Shown here one piece after another: positions 8,705 to 16,734 of a stretch of 48,461 nt of DNA. Both the position numbers and the translations under genes were made by a program. The first letter of the stretch is position 1, and each line of letters opens with the position of its first letter. The DNA is from Rhodocyclaceae bacterium UBA6160 (GTDB taxonomy: Bacteria; Pseudomonadota; Gammaproteobacteria; Burkholderiales; Rhodocyclaceae), in assembly GCA_002422995.1 (NCBI GenBank), contig DIUK01000159.1, positions 11,067 to 59,527 on the forward strand. The letters are read 5' to 3'. Below the pieces are notes generated by a model. The model searched no databases. It worked only from the letters and a program-made list of their open reading frames with translations, and had not been told where the DNA came from.

Positions 8705-10120
8705 TTAGTTCTCCAGCACCCAAGTATCCTTGGTGCCGCCGCCTTGCGATGAATTGACCACCAGAGATCCTTCCTTTAAAGCGACCCGCGTCAAGCCACC
8801 CGGCACCATGGTGATCTCCTTGCCAGAAAGAACAAAAGGTCGCAAATCAATATGTCTTGGTGCAATACCGCTCTCAACAAATGTTGGGCAAGTAGAGAGT
8901 GCCAAGGTTGGCTGCGCAATATAGCGAGAAGGTTCGGCGACAATTTTCTCGCGAAACAAGCGCAGTTCGTCCTGAGTGGCAGCCGGTCCGACCAGCATCC
9001 CATAACCTCCGGAGCCATGCACTTCCTTCACCACCAGCTCTGCCAAGTGATCGAGAGCGTATTTCAGATCCTTCGTTTTGCCCAGGTCATATGTTGGCAC
9101 ATTGGACAAAATCGGCTCTTCTCCACAGTAAAAACGGATCATCTCTGGCACATGGATATACATGGCTTTATCATCGGCAATCCCTGTTCCCACGGCATTT
9201 GCCAAAGTGACGCGCCCAGCGCGATACGCAGAAAACAAGCCCGGCACCCCCAGGACTGAGTCTTTGCGAAATGCAAGTGGATCAATAAAATCATCATCAA
9301 TCCGGCGATAAATCACATGTACCCGCCGTGGCCCGTGAGTTGTCCGCATGTACACAGTGTCATCCCGTACAAACAGATCGTTACCTTCAACCAGTTCAAC
9401 GCCCATTTGCTGCGCCAGAAATGCATGTTCAAAATATGCACTGTTAAATTGACCTGGTGTCATGACAACCACGTTGGGATACTCTTCGTTGTCAGGCGCA
9501 ACAGAGCGCAGGTTATCCAGTAGTAAATCCGGATAATGCTCAACCGGCGCAATCGCCTGACGAGAAAATAATTCCGGGAAAAGCCGCATCATCATCTTGC
9601 GATCTTCGAGCATGTAAGACACACCCGACGGGGTACGCAGATTATCTTCCAGCACGTAATACTCGCCCTCACCCGCGCGCACCAAATCAACCCCGGCAAT
9701 ATGCGCATAGATGTTGCCAGGCACATCAATACCTTGCATTTCCTTGCGATATTGCGAGTTCCCCAATATTTGCTGGGCAGGGATACGTCCTGCTTTGATA
9801 ATTTCCTGGTCGTGATACACATCATGCAAAAAGGCATTCAACGCTTTCACCCGCTGACGCAGCCCAGCTTCAATGAGCTGCCACTCTTGCGCCGCAATAA
9901 TGCGTGGCACAATGTCGAATGGTATTAACCGCTCCGCATTCGCTTGATTGTCCCCATACACAGCAAAGGTAATGCCTACGCGGTGAAACACCAGATCCGC
10001 TTCGCGCCGTTTACGCGCAATCACATCAGGGGAGGTCGCTTCCAGCCAATTGGCGAAGCTGTTGTAGTTCGTACGCACACCCCCTGTTGGATCGCGCATT
10101 TCGTCATAGATAAATTTCAT
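8705..10120 (-). CDS. Circularly permuted ATP-grasp ligase (DUF404/DUF407 type)
   Basis: This protein of 471 residues is a predicted ATP-dependent amide ligase with rearranged ATP-grasp motifs. Visible landmarks are the start MKFIYDEMRDPTGGVRTNY, the VIYRRIDDDFIDPLAFRKDS segment, VKEVHGSGGYGMLVG (nucleotide-binding loop) and PRHIDLRPFVLSG. The family joins amino acids or peptides to unknown acceptors and is linked with alpha-E, transglutaminase and Anbu genes. I chose the ATG at 10118-10120, which has AGGTG nine bases upstream; a GTG at 10130-10132 would add four residues. It is the first gene of the block, with an approximate 12-base tandem repeat just upstream (10131-10156). Confidence 0.92.
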   Translation of the reverse strand: MKFIYDEMRDPTGGVRTNYNSFANWLEATSPDVIARKRREADLVFHRVGITFAVYGDNQANAERLIPFDIVPRIIAAQEWQLIEAGLRQRVKALNAFLHDVYHDQEIIKAGRIPAQQILGNSQYRKEMQGIDVPGNIYAHIAGVDLVRAGEGEYYVLEDNLRTPSGVSYMLEDRKMMMRLFPELFSRQAIAPVEHYPDLLLDNLRSVAPDNEEYPNVVVMTPGQFNSAYFEHAFLAQQMGVELVEGNDLFVRDDTVYMRTTHGPRRVHVIYRRIDDDFIDPLAFRKDSVLGVPGLFSAYRAGRVTLANAVGTGIADDKAMYIHVPEMIRFYCGEEPILSNVPTYDLGKTKDLKYALDHLAELVVKEVHGSGGYGMLVGPAATQDELRLFREKIVAEPSRYIAQPTLALSTCPTFVESGIAPRHIDLRPFVLSGKEITMVPGGLTRVALKEGSLVVNSSQGGGTKDTWVLEN

Positions 10121-10130
10121 ATCAACCGAC

Positions 10131-10156
10131 ACCTAAGTGATTACCTAAATGGTTAC
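10131..10156. repeat. Approximate tandem repeat, 12-base period, upstream of ATP-grasp gene
   Basis: ACCTAAGTGATTAC (10131-10144) is followed at a 12-base period by ACCTAAATGGTTAC (10143-10156), with two mismatches. On the minus strand each unit carries an AGGT, and the one nearest the gene supplies its ribosome binding site. Confidence 0.6.
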
Positions 10157-10365
10157 TAGCAGGGTTCATGCCATGATCAAAGCAACTGCTAGCAGCAAAT
10201 AAACGACAATTACCCGACCAAGTTGCACCGCAATCACTCGATTTTGAAGATTCATGCATTATTTTGGTGCAATGGTACATTTGTTTTTCAGGTCGGCGTT
10301 CGCCAAGAAGTGATATTCATTTTTCAAGTTACGCATCTGGCCGAACAAGCTCGTAAAATTACGTC

Positions 10366-10953
10366 ATGCGCCTATTTAACGCGTGCCTATTCAGTTTGGC
10401 TGCACATTTCTTTCTACTCATCGCACCCGCTTGGTTCGATAGAGTATCAGCGCAATCAAGGACTAAACCAGCGATACCCTTGTCATCAGAAAAATCATCT
10501 TCCTTGAGTGCTGCGCCACTATTATTGCAGACAAGGCTTCGCCCTCAACCAGAAGCATCACATCGGACATTTGTTGAAGAGGGTTTGTCACAATCGCCAC
10601 AGACATCGCGATCACCGCAAGTGCCAGAAAAAATAACGCACATTCAGTCTCGTCCAAATCCGCATCCGATCCGCCAGCCTCGAAAGCTTCGAGGCCTGGC
10701 GCTCAGTCATGCGCAAGCGGCTTTATCCAAACATCTGTTTTACCCACCATTAGCCATTGAACAAGGCTTGGAAGGCGAAGCCATACTGTTGCTTAACCTG
10801 AACGAAAAAGGGCAAGTTATTTCTCTTGATCTAGCTAAAAGCTCCGGCCATGCTCTATTGGACGAAGCGGCCTTGAATGCCGCCCGAAAAATTGGCACAT
10901 TTCCAGGTAATCCACAGCAAAGCCTGCTTCCGGTCACTTTTCGATTGCAGTAA
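10366..10953 (+). CDS. TonB-like energy transducer family protein
   Basis: This 195-residue protein has one N-terminal membrane segment (about 5-25, LFNACLFSLAAHFFLLIAPA), a Pro/Ser/Gln-rich periplasmic linker (about 40-110) and a TonB C-terminal domain (about 115-195) with FYPPLAIEQGLEGEAILLL and SGHALLDEAALNAARK. TonB proteins couple the proton gradient to outer-membrane receptors through ExbB/ExbD. No exbBD or receptor gene is in the window, so this may be a TonB-domain protein with another role. It is transcribed away from the ATP-grasp gene across a 245-base gap. Confidence 0.86.
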   Translation: MRLFNACLFSLAAHFFLLIAPAWFDRVSAQSRTKPAIPLSSEKSSSLSAAPLLLQTRLRPQPEASHRTFVEEGLSQSPQTSRSPQVPEKITHIQSRPNPHPIRQPRKLRGLALSHAQAALSKHLFYPPLAIEQGLEGEAILLLNLNEKGQVISLDLAKSSGHALLDEAALNAARKIGTFPGNPQQSLLPVTFRLQ

Positions 10954-11044
10954 TACCTTACGGCATAGCAACATCGCTCACAAAAAATACGTTGAATTGC
11001 CTAAAAACCAAGCACTTGAAAACGTGACTAAGGTCATTGCACAG

Positions 11045-11791
11045 CTATACCGGGTTATCCAAATCAATAAACTCGCACGCGACATCACCAATCTGATTGA
11101 GTTGTGCAGCCAGCGCCATAACGCCGTAACGCTCGGTTGCATGATGCCCTGCAGCAAGATATGCCATGCCTGTTTCCCGCGCCAAATGCACCGTTTGTTC
11201 TGAAATCTCTCCTGAGACAAAAATATCTGCACCGGTGACTAAGGCTTCTTCAAAATAACTTTGTGCGCCGCCCGTGCACCACGCAATGCGTTTGACTGTG
11301 CGTGTCGCATCACCGATCAACAAAGGGGTACGCCCTAAACAGTGCGCTACCAAAGCAGCAAGGTCGCCTGCAAAAGTCGGCGCTGGCGGGACGCCGAAAA
11401 AGCCAATGTTCTGATTACTAAAATTGCCTTCGATTGTCCAACCCAAACGCTGCGCAAGCTGTGCATTATTGCCTAGGGTTGGGTGCGCATCCAATGGCAA
11501 ATGGTAGGCAAAGAGGCTCATGTCATGCGTCAAGAGGCTGGCTAAGCGTTGCTTGCGATAGCCCGTTATGCGACCATCCTCCCCTTTCCAGAACCAGCCA
11601 TGATGCACCAGCAGGGCATCCGCTTGACGATCAATCGCAGCATCGATTAACGCTTGGCTCGCTGTAACACCACAAATGATGCGCTTTATCTCTGCTTTAC
11701 CTTCCACTTGCAAACCATTTGGGCAATAATCTCGAAAGCTTGCCGCCTCCAGTAGCGCGTCAAGATATATACGCAATTCTTCTCGTTGCAT
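11045..11791 (-). CDS. Nif3-like dinuclear metal-binding protein (YbgI/GTP cyclohydrolase I type 2 homolog)
   Basis: This 248-residue protein begins MQREELRIYLDALLEAASF, with DYCPNGLQVEG, VTASQALIDAAI and the metal motif LLVHHGWFW near residue 65; YHLPLDAHPTLGNNAQLA and the C-terminal AAGHHATERYGV supply further His ligands. The family forms hexamers with two metals per subunit; its biochemical role is uncertain. The frame stays open for 67 more codons upstream, but the family start is the ATG at 11789-11791, 31 bases from the divergent HtrA gene. A copy of the 25-base repeat is in frame at 11373-11397 (GVPPAPTFA), in a surface segment before GDLAALVAH. Confidence 0.92.
   Translation of the reverse strand: MQREELRIYLDALLEAASFRDYCPNGLQVEGKAEIKRIICGVTASQALIDAAIDRQADALLVHHGWFWKGEDGRITGYRKQRLASLLTHDMSLFAYHLPLDAHPTLGNNAQLAQRLGWTIEGNFSNQNIGFFGVPPAPTFAGDLAALVAHCLGRTPLLIGDATRTVKRIAWCTGGAQSYFEEALVTGADIFVSGEISEQTVHLARETGMAYLAAGHHATERYGVMALAAQLNQIGDVACEFIDLDNPV
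11373..11397 (-). repeat. 25-base dispersed repeat, copy 3 (inside Nif3-like gene)
   Basis: Read on the coding strand this gives CGGCGTCCCGCCAG then CGCCGACTTTT, translated as G-V-P-P-A-P-T-F. It keeps 22 of 25 consensus bases. Confidence 0.9.
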
Positions 11792-11822
11792 TTTCAACCT
11801 TCTTTTTCTCAAAGAGCTCATT

Positions 11823-13013
11823 ATGCGCCGTCTCTGGCTCACCTTTGCCCAAACCGTTACCGTTTGTATCGCCTTGCTATTTACGCTCAAAACACTCAAA
11901 CCAGAGTGGTTGGCAACTTGGCCTTCAGCCTGGCCCACATTTGCTACCCGCTCTGTGCAACCGGTAACCGTCATTGAAGCGCCAACCACCACAGAAACGC
12001 TCCGCCCAGGCTCGTATGCTAACGCGGCGCAAAAAGCCTTGCCTGCAGTGGTCCATGTTTACACTAGTCAAGCAATTAAAGTGCCCCGCCATCCGTTGCA
12101 GGACGACCCGCTCTTTCGCCACTTTTTTGGCGACCGCTTAGGCAACGGTACCGAACGTGGTACGGAACGTCGATCTGGTCTTGGTAGTGGCGTTGTGGTT
12201 TCTGCCGAAGGGTATATTTTGACTAACTTTCATGTCATCAATGGTGCCGATGAAATTGAAGTTGCCAGTAATGATGGTCAAAAATATAAAGCCATGGTGG
12301 TTGGCTCTGACCCGGAGTCCGACTTGGCTGTATTACGCCTGCCAGTGAATCACAAACTCCCTGCCATTACCTTTGGCAATAGTGACAGCCTGCGCGTGGG
12401 TGATATTGTCCTAGCCATCGGCAACCCCTTTGGCGTGGGCCAAACAGTCACATCCGGCATTGTTTCTGCCCTTGGCAGATCGCACTTAGGCATCAATACG
12501 TTTGAAAACTTCATCCAAACCGATGCCGCTATCAACCCAGGAAATTCAGGTGGCGCCCTCATTGATACAAATGGTAATTTAATTGGCATCAATACAGCCA
12601 TTTATTCCCAAAGCGGTGGCTCTATGGGCATTGGTTTCGCCATTCCCGTCTCACTGGCCAAAACCATCATGGAAGAAATTATAAAAAATGGCTCCGTCAC
12701 GCGTGGCTGGATAGGCGTAGAGGTGCAAGAAATTACGCCAGAACTGGCCGAATCCTTCAAACTCCCCACTACGGATGGCGCCATCATTGCCGGTGTTGTT
12801 CGCAATGCACCAGCTGAAAAGGCAGGCATTCAACCTGGCGATGTGTTGCTCGATATTGCAGGCAAACCCGTTAAAGATGCACAATCGATGCTAGGCCTTA
12901 TCGCAAAGCTGGAACCAGGAAAAGTCTCACGCTTGAAACTCATGCGTGCAGGCAAGACTTTTTATGCCGATGTAAACATCAGCAAGCGGCCAACGCCAAA
13001 AGTGGAAGAATAA
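11823..13013 (+). CDS. Membrane-anchored HtrA/DegS-type serine protease
   Basis: This 396-residue S1C-family protease has an N-terminal membrane anchor (about 3-25), a trypsin-like domain (about 65-280) with His137 (TNFHVIN), Asp167 (ESDLAVL) and Ser242 (NPGNSGGAL), and one PDZ domain (about 290-385, WIGVEVQEITPELAESF, then GVVRNAPAEKAGIQPGDVLL). A single PDZ plus an N-terminal anchor is the DegS/AlgW layout, which cuts anti-sigma factors in envelope stress; DegP and DegQ have two PDZ domains. Beta-proteobacteria often carry such a gene beside tatC and a Nif3 gene, as here. The target is unknown; I see no rseA in the window. Confidence 0.93.
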   Translation: MRRLWLTFAQTVTVCIALLFTLKTLKPEWLATWPSAWPTFATRSVQPVTVIEAPTTTETLRPGSYANAAQKALPAVVHVYTSQAIKVPRHPLQDDPLFRHFFGDRLGNGTERGTERRSGLGSGVVVSAEGYILTNFHVINGADEIEVASNDGQKYKAMVVGSDPESDLAVLRLPVNHKLPAITFGNSDSLRVGDIVLAIGNPFGVGQTVTSGIVSALGRSHLGINTFENFIQTDAAINPGNSGGALIDTNGNLIGINTAIYSQSGGSMGIGFAIPVSLAKTIMEEIIKNGSVTRGWIGVEVQEITPELAESFKLPTTDGAIIAGVVRNAPAEKAGIQPGDVLLDIAGKPVKDAQSMLGLIAKLEPGKVSRLKLMRAGKTFYADVNISKRPTPKVEE

Positions 13014-13266
13014 AACAACGATGCCGGGGGGTGGAATTACCCCCTAACTGAAATATAAGCTAGCACAAGGGTGTTAGCTCAACGGTGTTAGCTCAAGAAT
13101 GCTCGGTCTAGGTTAGGTAAAATTACACCATCTCACGTGATCAAACGTGCCCCAGCACCACTAAAGCTGCCCATATTGCACAAGCAACTTCTACAGATCA
13201 GACATTTATGTTTTTTGGGGCACCACACTAGTAACTCAGTAGTAACTCAGCTGGTAACTCATCCTG
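13014..13266. other. Convergent intergenic region with hairpin and two sets of direct repeats
   Basis: Between the HtrA gene and tatC (tail to tail) lie a short hairpin (GGGGGT 13027-13032 / ACCCCC 13039-13044, no T-run), a 12-base direct repeat GTGTTAGCTCAA (13071-13082 and 13085-13096, 14-base period), and three GTAACTCA units (13231-13238, 13242-13249, 13254-13261) directly after the tatC stop codon. No open frame is credible. Confidence 0.7.
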
Positions 13267-14028
13267 TTATTGATCACTAACATCATTAGCCAAGCTGGAT
13301 GGTTCAACGGGCACTGGCCGTGAAATAAAGCTCGCCAAAAATATCCCGAGCTCAAACAACAACCACATTGGCACGGCCATCATAAACTGAGAAATCACGT
13401 CCGGCGGGGTAAAAATAGCCCCAACAACAAATGCACCCACAATGACATAAGGCCGCCACTCACGCAGTTTCTCGATGCTCACCAAGCCCATTTTAACCAG
13501 CACAATGACAACGACAGGGACTTCAAAGGTTGCGCCAAAGGCAAGGAACATGGTTAATACAAATGAAAAATACTTTTCAATATCAGTCATCCAAGCTACG
13601 CCTACAGGCGCAAACTTGGCCATGAAACCGAACACCATGGGAAAAAATGCAAAGTAGGCAAAAGCCATCCCCATAAAAAACAGCAGAACCGAGGCGATAA
13701 GCATAGGCACGGCAAATTTCTTTTCGTGCGCATAAAGCCCAGGCGCTACAAACGCCCAGATTTGATAAAGCACATAAGGCAGCACAAGCAAAAATGAAAC
13801 AACCAGTGCCACTTTCATCGGTACCAGAAAAACACCCACTACATCGGTAGCGATCATTGTGCCGCCTGCAGGTAAAACGTGTAATAGCGGAGCCGCAAGC
13901 AGTGAATACAGCTCTCGTGCAAAAAATGCCATCGGCACAAAGACAATGGCGATCGCAATAAGAATACGGATTAACCGATCGCGCAACTCCACCAAATGGG
14001 AGAGCAATCCCTCTTGACCTCCGAGCAT
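13267..14028 (-). CDS. tatC: Twin-arginine translocase subunit TatC
   Basis: TatC is the polytopic core that binds twin-arginine signal peptides and exports folded proteins. The 253-residue protein starts MLGGQEGLLSHLVELRDRL, matching the conserved N-terminal HLxELRxR motif, and has six hydrophobic segments; the periplasmic and cytosolic loops FVAPGLYAHEKKF and FGATFEVPVVVIVL are diagnostic. The ATG at 14026-14028 shares one base with the tatB stop (TGATG), so translation is coupled; a TTG one codon earlier is less likely. Confidence 0.96.
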   Translation of the reverse strand: MLGGQEGLLSHLVELRDRLIRILIAIAIVFVPMAFFARELYSLLAAPLLHVLPAGGTMIATDVVGVFLVPMKVALVVSFLLVLPYVLYQIWAFVAPGLYAHEKKFAVPMLIASVLLFFMGMAFAYFAFFPMVFGFMAKFAPVGVAWMTDIEKYFSFVLTMFLAFGATFEVPVVVIVLVKMGLVSIEKLREWRPYVIVGAFVVGAIFTPPDVISQFMMAVPMWLLFELGIFLASFISRPVPVEPSSLANDVSDQ

Positions 14029-14423
14029 CAAGAGCGCTCCGGTAGGGTCACGGGTGCGACAGATTGCGACGGGGTGATTGGCTCTGTCATTTGATTCGCA
14101 GTCGATGGCATCTCTGTAGTCGATACTGTCCCAGCGATACTTTGCTCAACGGCAGAGCTGACTTCCTGTGTAACCGAATGAATTTCTTGCTTCACTGAAA
14201 TTTCAGCAGACATCACGCGATCAGCAACTTCCTGCTGCATTCTTTTCAACTCCTCGAGTTGCATCTCACGGCTGATATCTGCTTTGACATCACCCACATA
14301 ACGGCGTAACCGACCTGACAGTAAACCCGCCGTACGAGCCACTTTCGGCAAGCGTTCAGGGCCAATCACAATAAGCGCTACGACAGCGATCACCATGAGC
14401 TCGGAAAATCCAATATCAAACAT
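14028..14423 (-). CDS. tatB: Sec-independent translocase protein TatB
   Basis: TatB pairs with TatC to receive twin-arginine substrates. The 131-residue protein has an N-terminal membrane helix (MFDIGFSELMVIAVVALIVI), the conserved GPERLP hinge, an amphipathic helix to about residue 55, and a variable Ser/Thr-rich tail. The Glu after the first few residues of the helix (SELM) and the GPERLPK motif separate it from TatA. It sits 84 bases downstream of tatA and overlaps tatC by one base. Confidence 0.95.
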   Translation of the reverse strand: MFDIGFSELMVIAVVALIVIGPERLPKVARTAGLLSGRLRRYVGDVKADISREMQLEELKRMQQEVADRVMSAEISVKQEIHSVTQEVSSAVEQSIAGTVSTTEMPSTANQMTEPITPSQSVAPVTLPERS

Positions 14424-14507
14424 GCAACATCTGCTTTCGATCGGTCAAAAAATGCGCTTGATGAAATGACCGCTGGCTCATGCCAGACACCGGCACACAA
14501 TGAAACA

Positions 14508-14747
14508 TTACAACTTTGATTGTTCGCGATGCGACTCAACATCAATGACCTGACCGGTCACTTGCGGTGGCGTGCTGGATGGGTTTTGTACTGGAGAAGC
14601 GTCTGACGAACCTTCTTTCATCCCATCTTTGAAACCTTTCACTGCACCACCCAAATCCGAACCGATATTGCGCAGTTTTTTGGTGCCAAACACCAACATG
14701 ACAATGACCAAAACAATCAACCAATGCCAGATACTCAGACTACCCAT
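14508..14747 (-). CDS. tatA: Twin-arginine translocase subunit TatA
   Basis: TatA forms the translocation pore. This 79-residue protein starts MGSLSIWHWLIVLVIVMLVF, followed by the FGTKKLRNIGSDLGGAVKGFK amphipathic helix typical of TatA/E. The short acidic tail is variable. It is the first tat gene; its start lies 11 bases after the HIT gene stop, so the tat genes probably continue the his-HIT transcript. Confidence 0.96.
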   Translation of the reverse strand: MGSLSIWHWLIVLVIVMLVFGTKKLRNIGSDLGGAVKGFKDGMKEGSSDASPVQNPSSTPPQVTGQVIDVESHREQSKL

Positions 14748-14758
14748 GACGTTCTCCT

Positions 14759-15115
14759 TTATTTCACTCGATGACTCAGTAGAGGGCCCAATGGATCTGC
14801 GCCACCCAGAATATGTGCGTGAAGATGATACACCTCCTGCCCACCCACACGCCCTGTGTTAATGATAGTGCGAAAACCATCCTGCAAGCCTTGGCTTCTT
14901 GCCAGTTCACCCGCTTTAGCCAAAACGCGCCCCAACACCGCTTGATGGCCAAGGTCGGCCTCAGCCAATGAGGCAATATGCTGCTTTGGCACAATCATAA
15001 AATGCACCGGGGCTGCGGGCTGGATATCGTGGAAAACAAAAATCTCGTCATCTTCATAAATTTTTCGCGAGGGAATTTCACCACGAATAATTTTGCAAAA
15101 AATACAGTCGCTCAT
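14759..15115 (-). CDS. Histidine triad (HIT) nucleotide-binding protein
   Basis: This 118-residue member of the HINT branch opens with MSDCIFCKIIRGEIPSRKI, carries two Cys of a zinc site, and ends with the triad H-L-H-A-H-I-L before GGADPLGPLLSHR. HINT proteins hydrolyse purine phosphoramidates such as AMP-lysine. The frame is open upstream, but the family start is the ATG at 15113-15115, four bases after the hisE stop. The hisE-HIT-tatA order is conserved in Betaproteobacteria. Confidence 0.95.
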   Translation of the reverse strand: MSDCIFCKIIRGEIPSRKIYEDDEIFVFHDIQPAAPVHFMIVPKQHIASLAEADLGHQAVLGRVLAKAGELARSQGLQDGFRTIINTGRVGGQEVYHLHAHILGGADPLGPLLSHRVK

Positions 15116-15119
15116 TGTT

Positions 15120-15464
15120 TCAACCCCTGGAACTATCGCCTTTGCTGGCGCGACTTTTCTTTTCATCAATACCCGAAATTCCCTCGCGGCGCCGAAATTC
15201 GGCGACCACATCCTCAAACCCAACATCAAACTGAGCAAGTAAAACCATGCTGTGAAACCAGAGATCGGTGACTTCATTTACCAAATGCAACCGATCGCCA
15301 TCTTTAGCTGCCATGATGGTTTCAGCTGCTTCTTCGGCTACTTTTTTGCAAATGGAATCCACGCCCTTAGCGTACAAACCAGCAACATAAGAAGAGTCCG
15401 GTGCAGCCGTTTTTCTCTCTTGCAATGTTTTTTGCAAACGATGCATGACCTCAATATCAATCAT
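15120..15464 (-). CDS. hisE: Phosphoribosyl-ATP diphosphatase
   Basis: HisE hydrolyses phosphoribosyl-ATP to phosphoribosyl-AMP, step two of histidine synthesis. The 114-residue protein is a MazG-like all-alpha enzyme with SYVAGLYAKGVDSICKKVAEE and EAAETIMAAKDGDRLHLVNEVTDLWFH, giving the acidic metal-binding residues. Its ATG overlaps the hisI stop by four bases (ATGA). The last dozen residues (EKKSRASKGDSSRG) are variable; the underlying DNA near 15129-15155 faintly resembles the dispersed repeat but not enough to call. Confidence 0.96.
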   Translation of the reverse strand: MIDIEVMHRLQKTLQERKTAAPDSSYVAGLYAKGVDSICKKVAEEAAETIMAAKDGDRLHLVNEVTDLWFHSMVLLAQFDVGFEDVVAEFRRREGISGIDEKKSRASKGDSSRG

Positions 15465-15904
15465 CTGTAGATATCCTCCGGCGCTTTGATTACAGGATCA
15501 ACCACTTGCCAGACACCTGACTCCAGGCGCTGAAAAAAACAGCTTTTACGCCCGGTATGACAAGCCAAACCAGAAACTTGTTCCACTTTCAGCAGCACAA
15601 CATCGTTATCACAATCGAGTCGAATTTCTTTGACCCACTGGACATGGCCTGACTCTTCCCCTTTGCGCCAGAGCCGCTGACGCGAGCGCGACCAATACAC
15701 CGCACGACCCTCAGCCACAGTCAGCATGAGCGCCTCGCGGTTCATCCAGGCAAACATCAAAATCTCACCGCTCATCGCTTCTTGTGCAATAACAGGAACC
15801 AAGCCCTGCGCATCCCACGCCACGGCATCAAGCCAGGACAACGAAGCGAGAGAGCGGGCAATTGTCGGCGCTGGTGAGACGGCGTCTTTATTATCCGAGG
15901 TCAC
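15461..15904 (-). CDS. hisI: Phosphoribosyl-AMP cyclohydrolase
   Basis: HisI opens the adenine ring of phosphoribosyl-AMP, step three of histidine synthesis. The 147-residue protein has the metal motif DCDNDVVLLKV and the zinc-binding GLACHTGRKSCFF. The start is a GTG overlapping the hisF stop (GTGA). Compared with the usual start near WLDAVAWDAQGLVPV, about 22 extra N-terminal residues are present, and these contain an in-frame copy of the 25-base repeat (DAVSPAPTIA, 15861-15884). The extension may not be needed for activity. Confidence 0.96.
   Translation of the reverse strand: MTSDNKDAVSPAPTIARSLASLSWLDAVAWDAQGLVPVIAQEAMSGEILMFAWMNREALMLTVAEGRAVYWSRSRQRLWRKGEESGHVQWVKEIRLDCDNDVVLLKVEQVSGLACHTGRKSCFFQRLESGVWQVVDPVIKAPEDIYR
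15861..15884 (-). repeat. 25-base dispersed repeat, copy 4 (5' end of hisI)
   Basis: The coding strand reads CGCCGTCTCACCAG then CGCCGACAAT, a match to consensus except in the T-run. It is translated as V-S-P-A-P-T in the N-terminal extension of HisI. Confidence 0.92.
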
Positions 15905-16659
15905 AATCTCACCTCAACCCCGCGTTGCCGCATGTGTTCTTTTGCCTCGCGAACGGTAAATTCGCCATAGTGGAAAATACTCGCAGCCAAGACCGCATCC
16001 GCTCGCCCCAGGGTCACGCCATCTGCCAGGTGATCCAGGTTCCCTACACCACCACTGGCAATGACCGGAATGCTGACTGCATCAGCTACCCCACGGGTGA
16101 GTGCAAGATCAAAACCCGCTTTCGTGCCATCTCTGTCCATACTGGTTAGCAAAATCTCGCCCGCACCCAAGGCTTGCACTTGTTGCGCCCATTGGATGGC
16201 ATCTAAACCCGTATTTTTACGCCCGCCGTGTGTGAACACTTCCCATTTGCCAGGACTGGTTTGCTTGGCATCAATGGCAACCACAATACATTGTGACCCA
16301 ACTTTTGCCGCTGCATCTGCAACAAGTTGCGGATTGGTCACCGCCGCAGTATTCATACTGACTTTATCCGCACCGGCATTGAGCAAGCGCCGTACATCTG
16401 CCACAGCCCGCACGCCACCGCCTACCGTTAGTGGAATAAACACTTGTGCGGCCACTGCCTCAATAATGTGCAAAATAATATCGCGCTCATCCGAGCTCGC
16501 TGTAATATCCAAAAAGGTAATTTCATCCGCACCTTGAGCATCATAACGACGTGCGATCTCGACTGGATCGCCAGCGTCGCGTAGCGCAACAAAATTCACG
16601 CCTTTGACCACACGGCCAGCATTCACATCAAGACACGGAATAATTCTTTTAGCCAGCAT
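15901..16659 (-). CDS. hisF: Imidazole glycerol phosphate synthase, cyclase subunit
   Basis: HisF uses ammonia from HisH to close the imidazole ring, forming imidazole glycerol phosphate and AICAR. The 252-residue TIM barrel starts MLAKRIIPCLDVNAGRVVKG, with the catalytic Asp11, and has the second catalytic Asp in CIVVAIDAKQ. Phosphate-binding loops TVGGGVRAV and IASGGVGNLDHL are intact. It is followed by hisI with a four-base overlap and preceded by hisA after 75 bases. Confidence 0.97.
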   Translation of the reverse strand: MLAKRIIPCLDVNAGRVVKGVNFVALRDAGDPVEIARRYDAQGADEITFLDITASSDERDIILHIIEAVAAQVFIPLTVGGGVRAVADVRRLLNAGADKVSMNTAAVTNPQLVADAAAKVGSQCIVVAIDAKQTSPGKWEVFTHGGRKNTGLDAIQWAQQVQALGAGEILLTSMDRDGTKAGFDLALTRGVADAVSIPVIASGGVGNLDHLADGVTLGRADAVLAASIFHYGEFTVREAKEHMRQRGVEVRL

Positions 16660-16734
16660 GACATTATTAAACGACTGAATTTAGATGGCAAAAACCAATA
16701 GCAGCGATAGATCGCAACGTTGTCAGCTTGCGTA

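Noticed and set aside
15129..15155. Possible repeat copy at the 3' end of hisE
   Set aside because: Only the GACTTTT end and scattered bases match, and it needs a gap to align.
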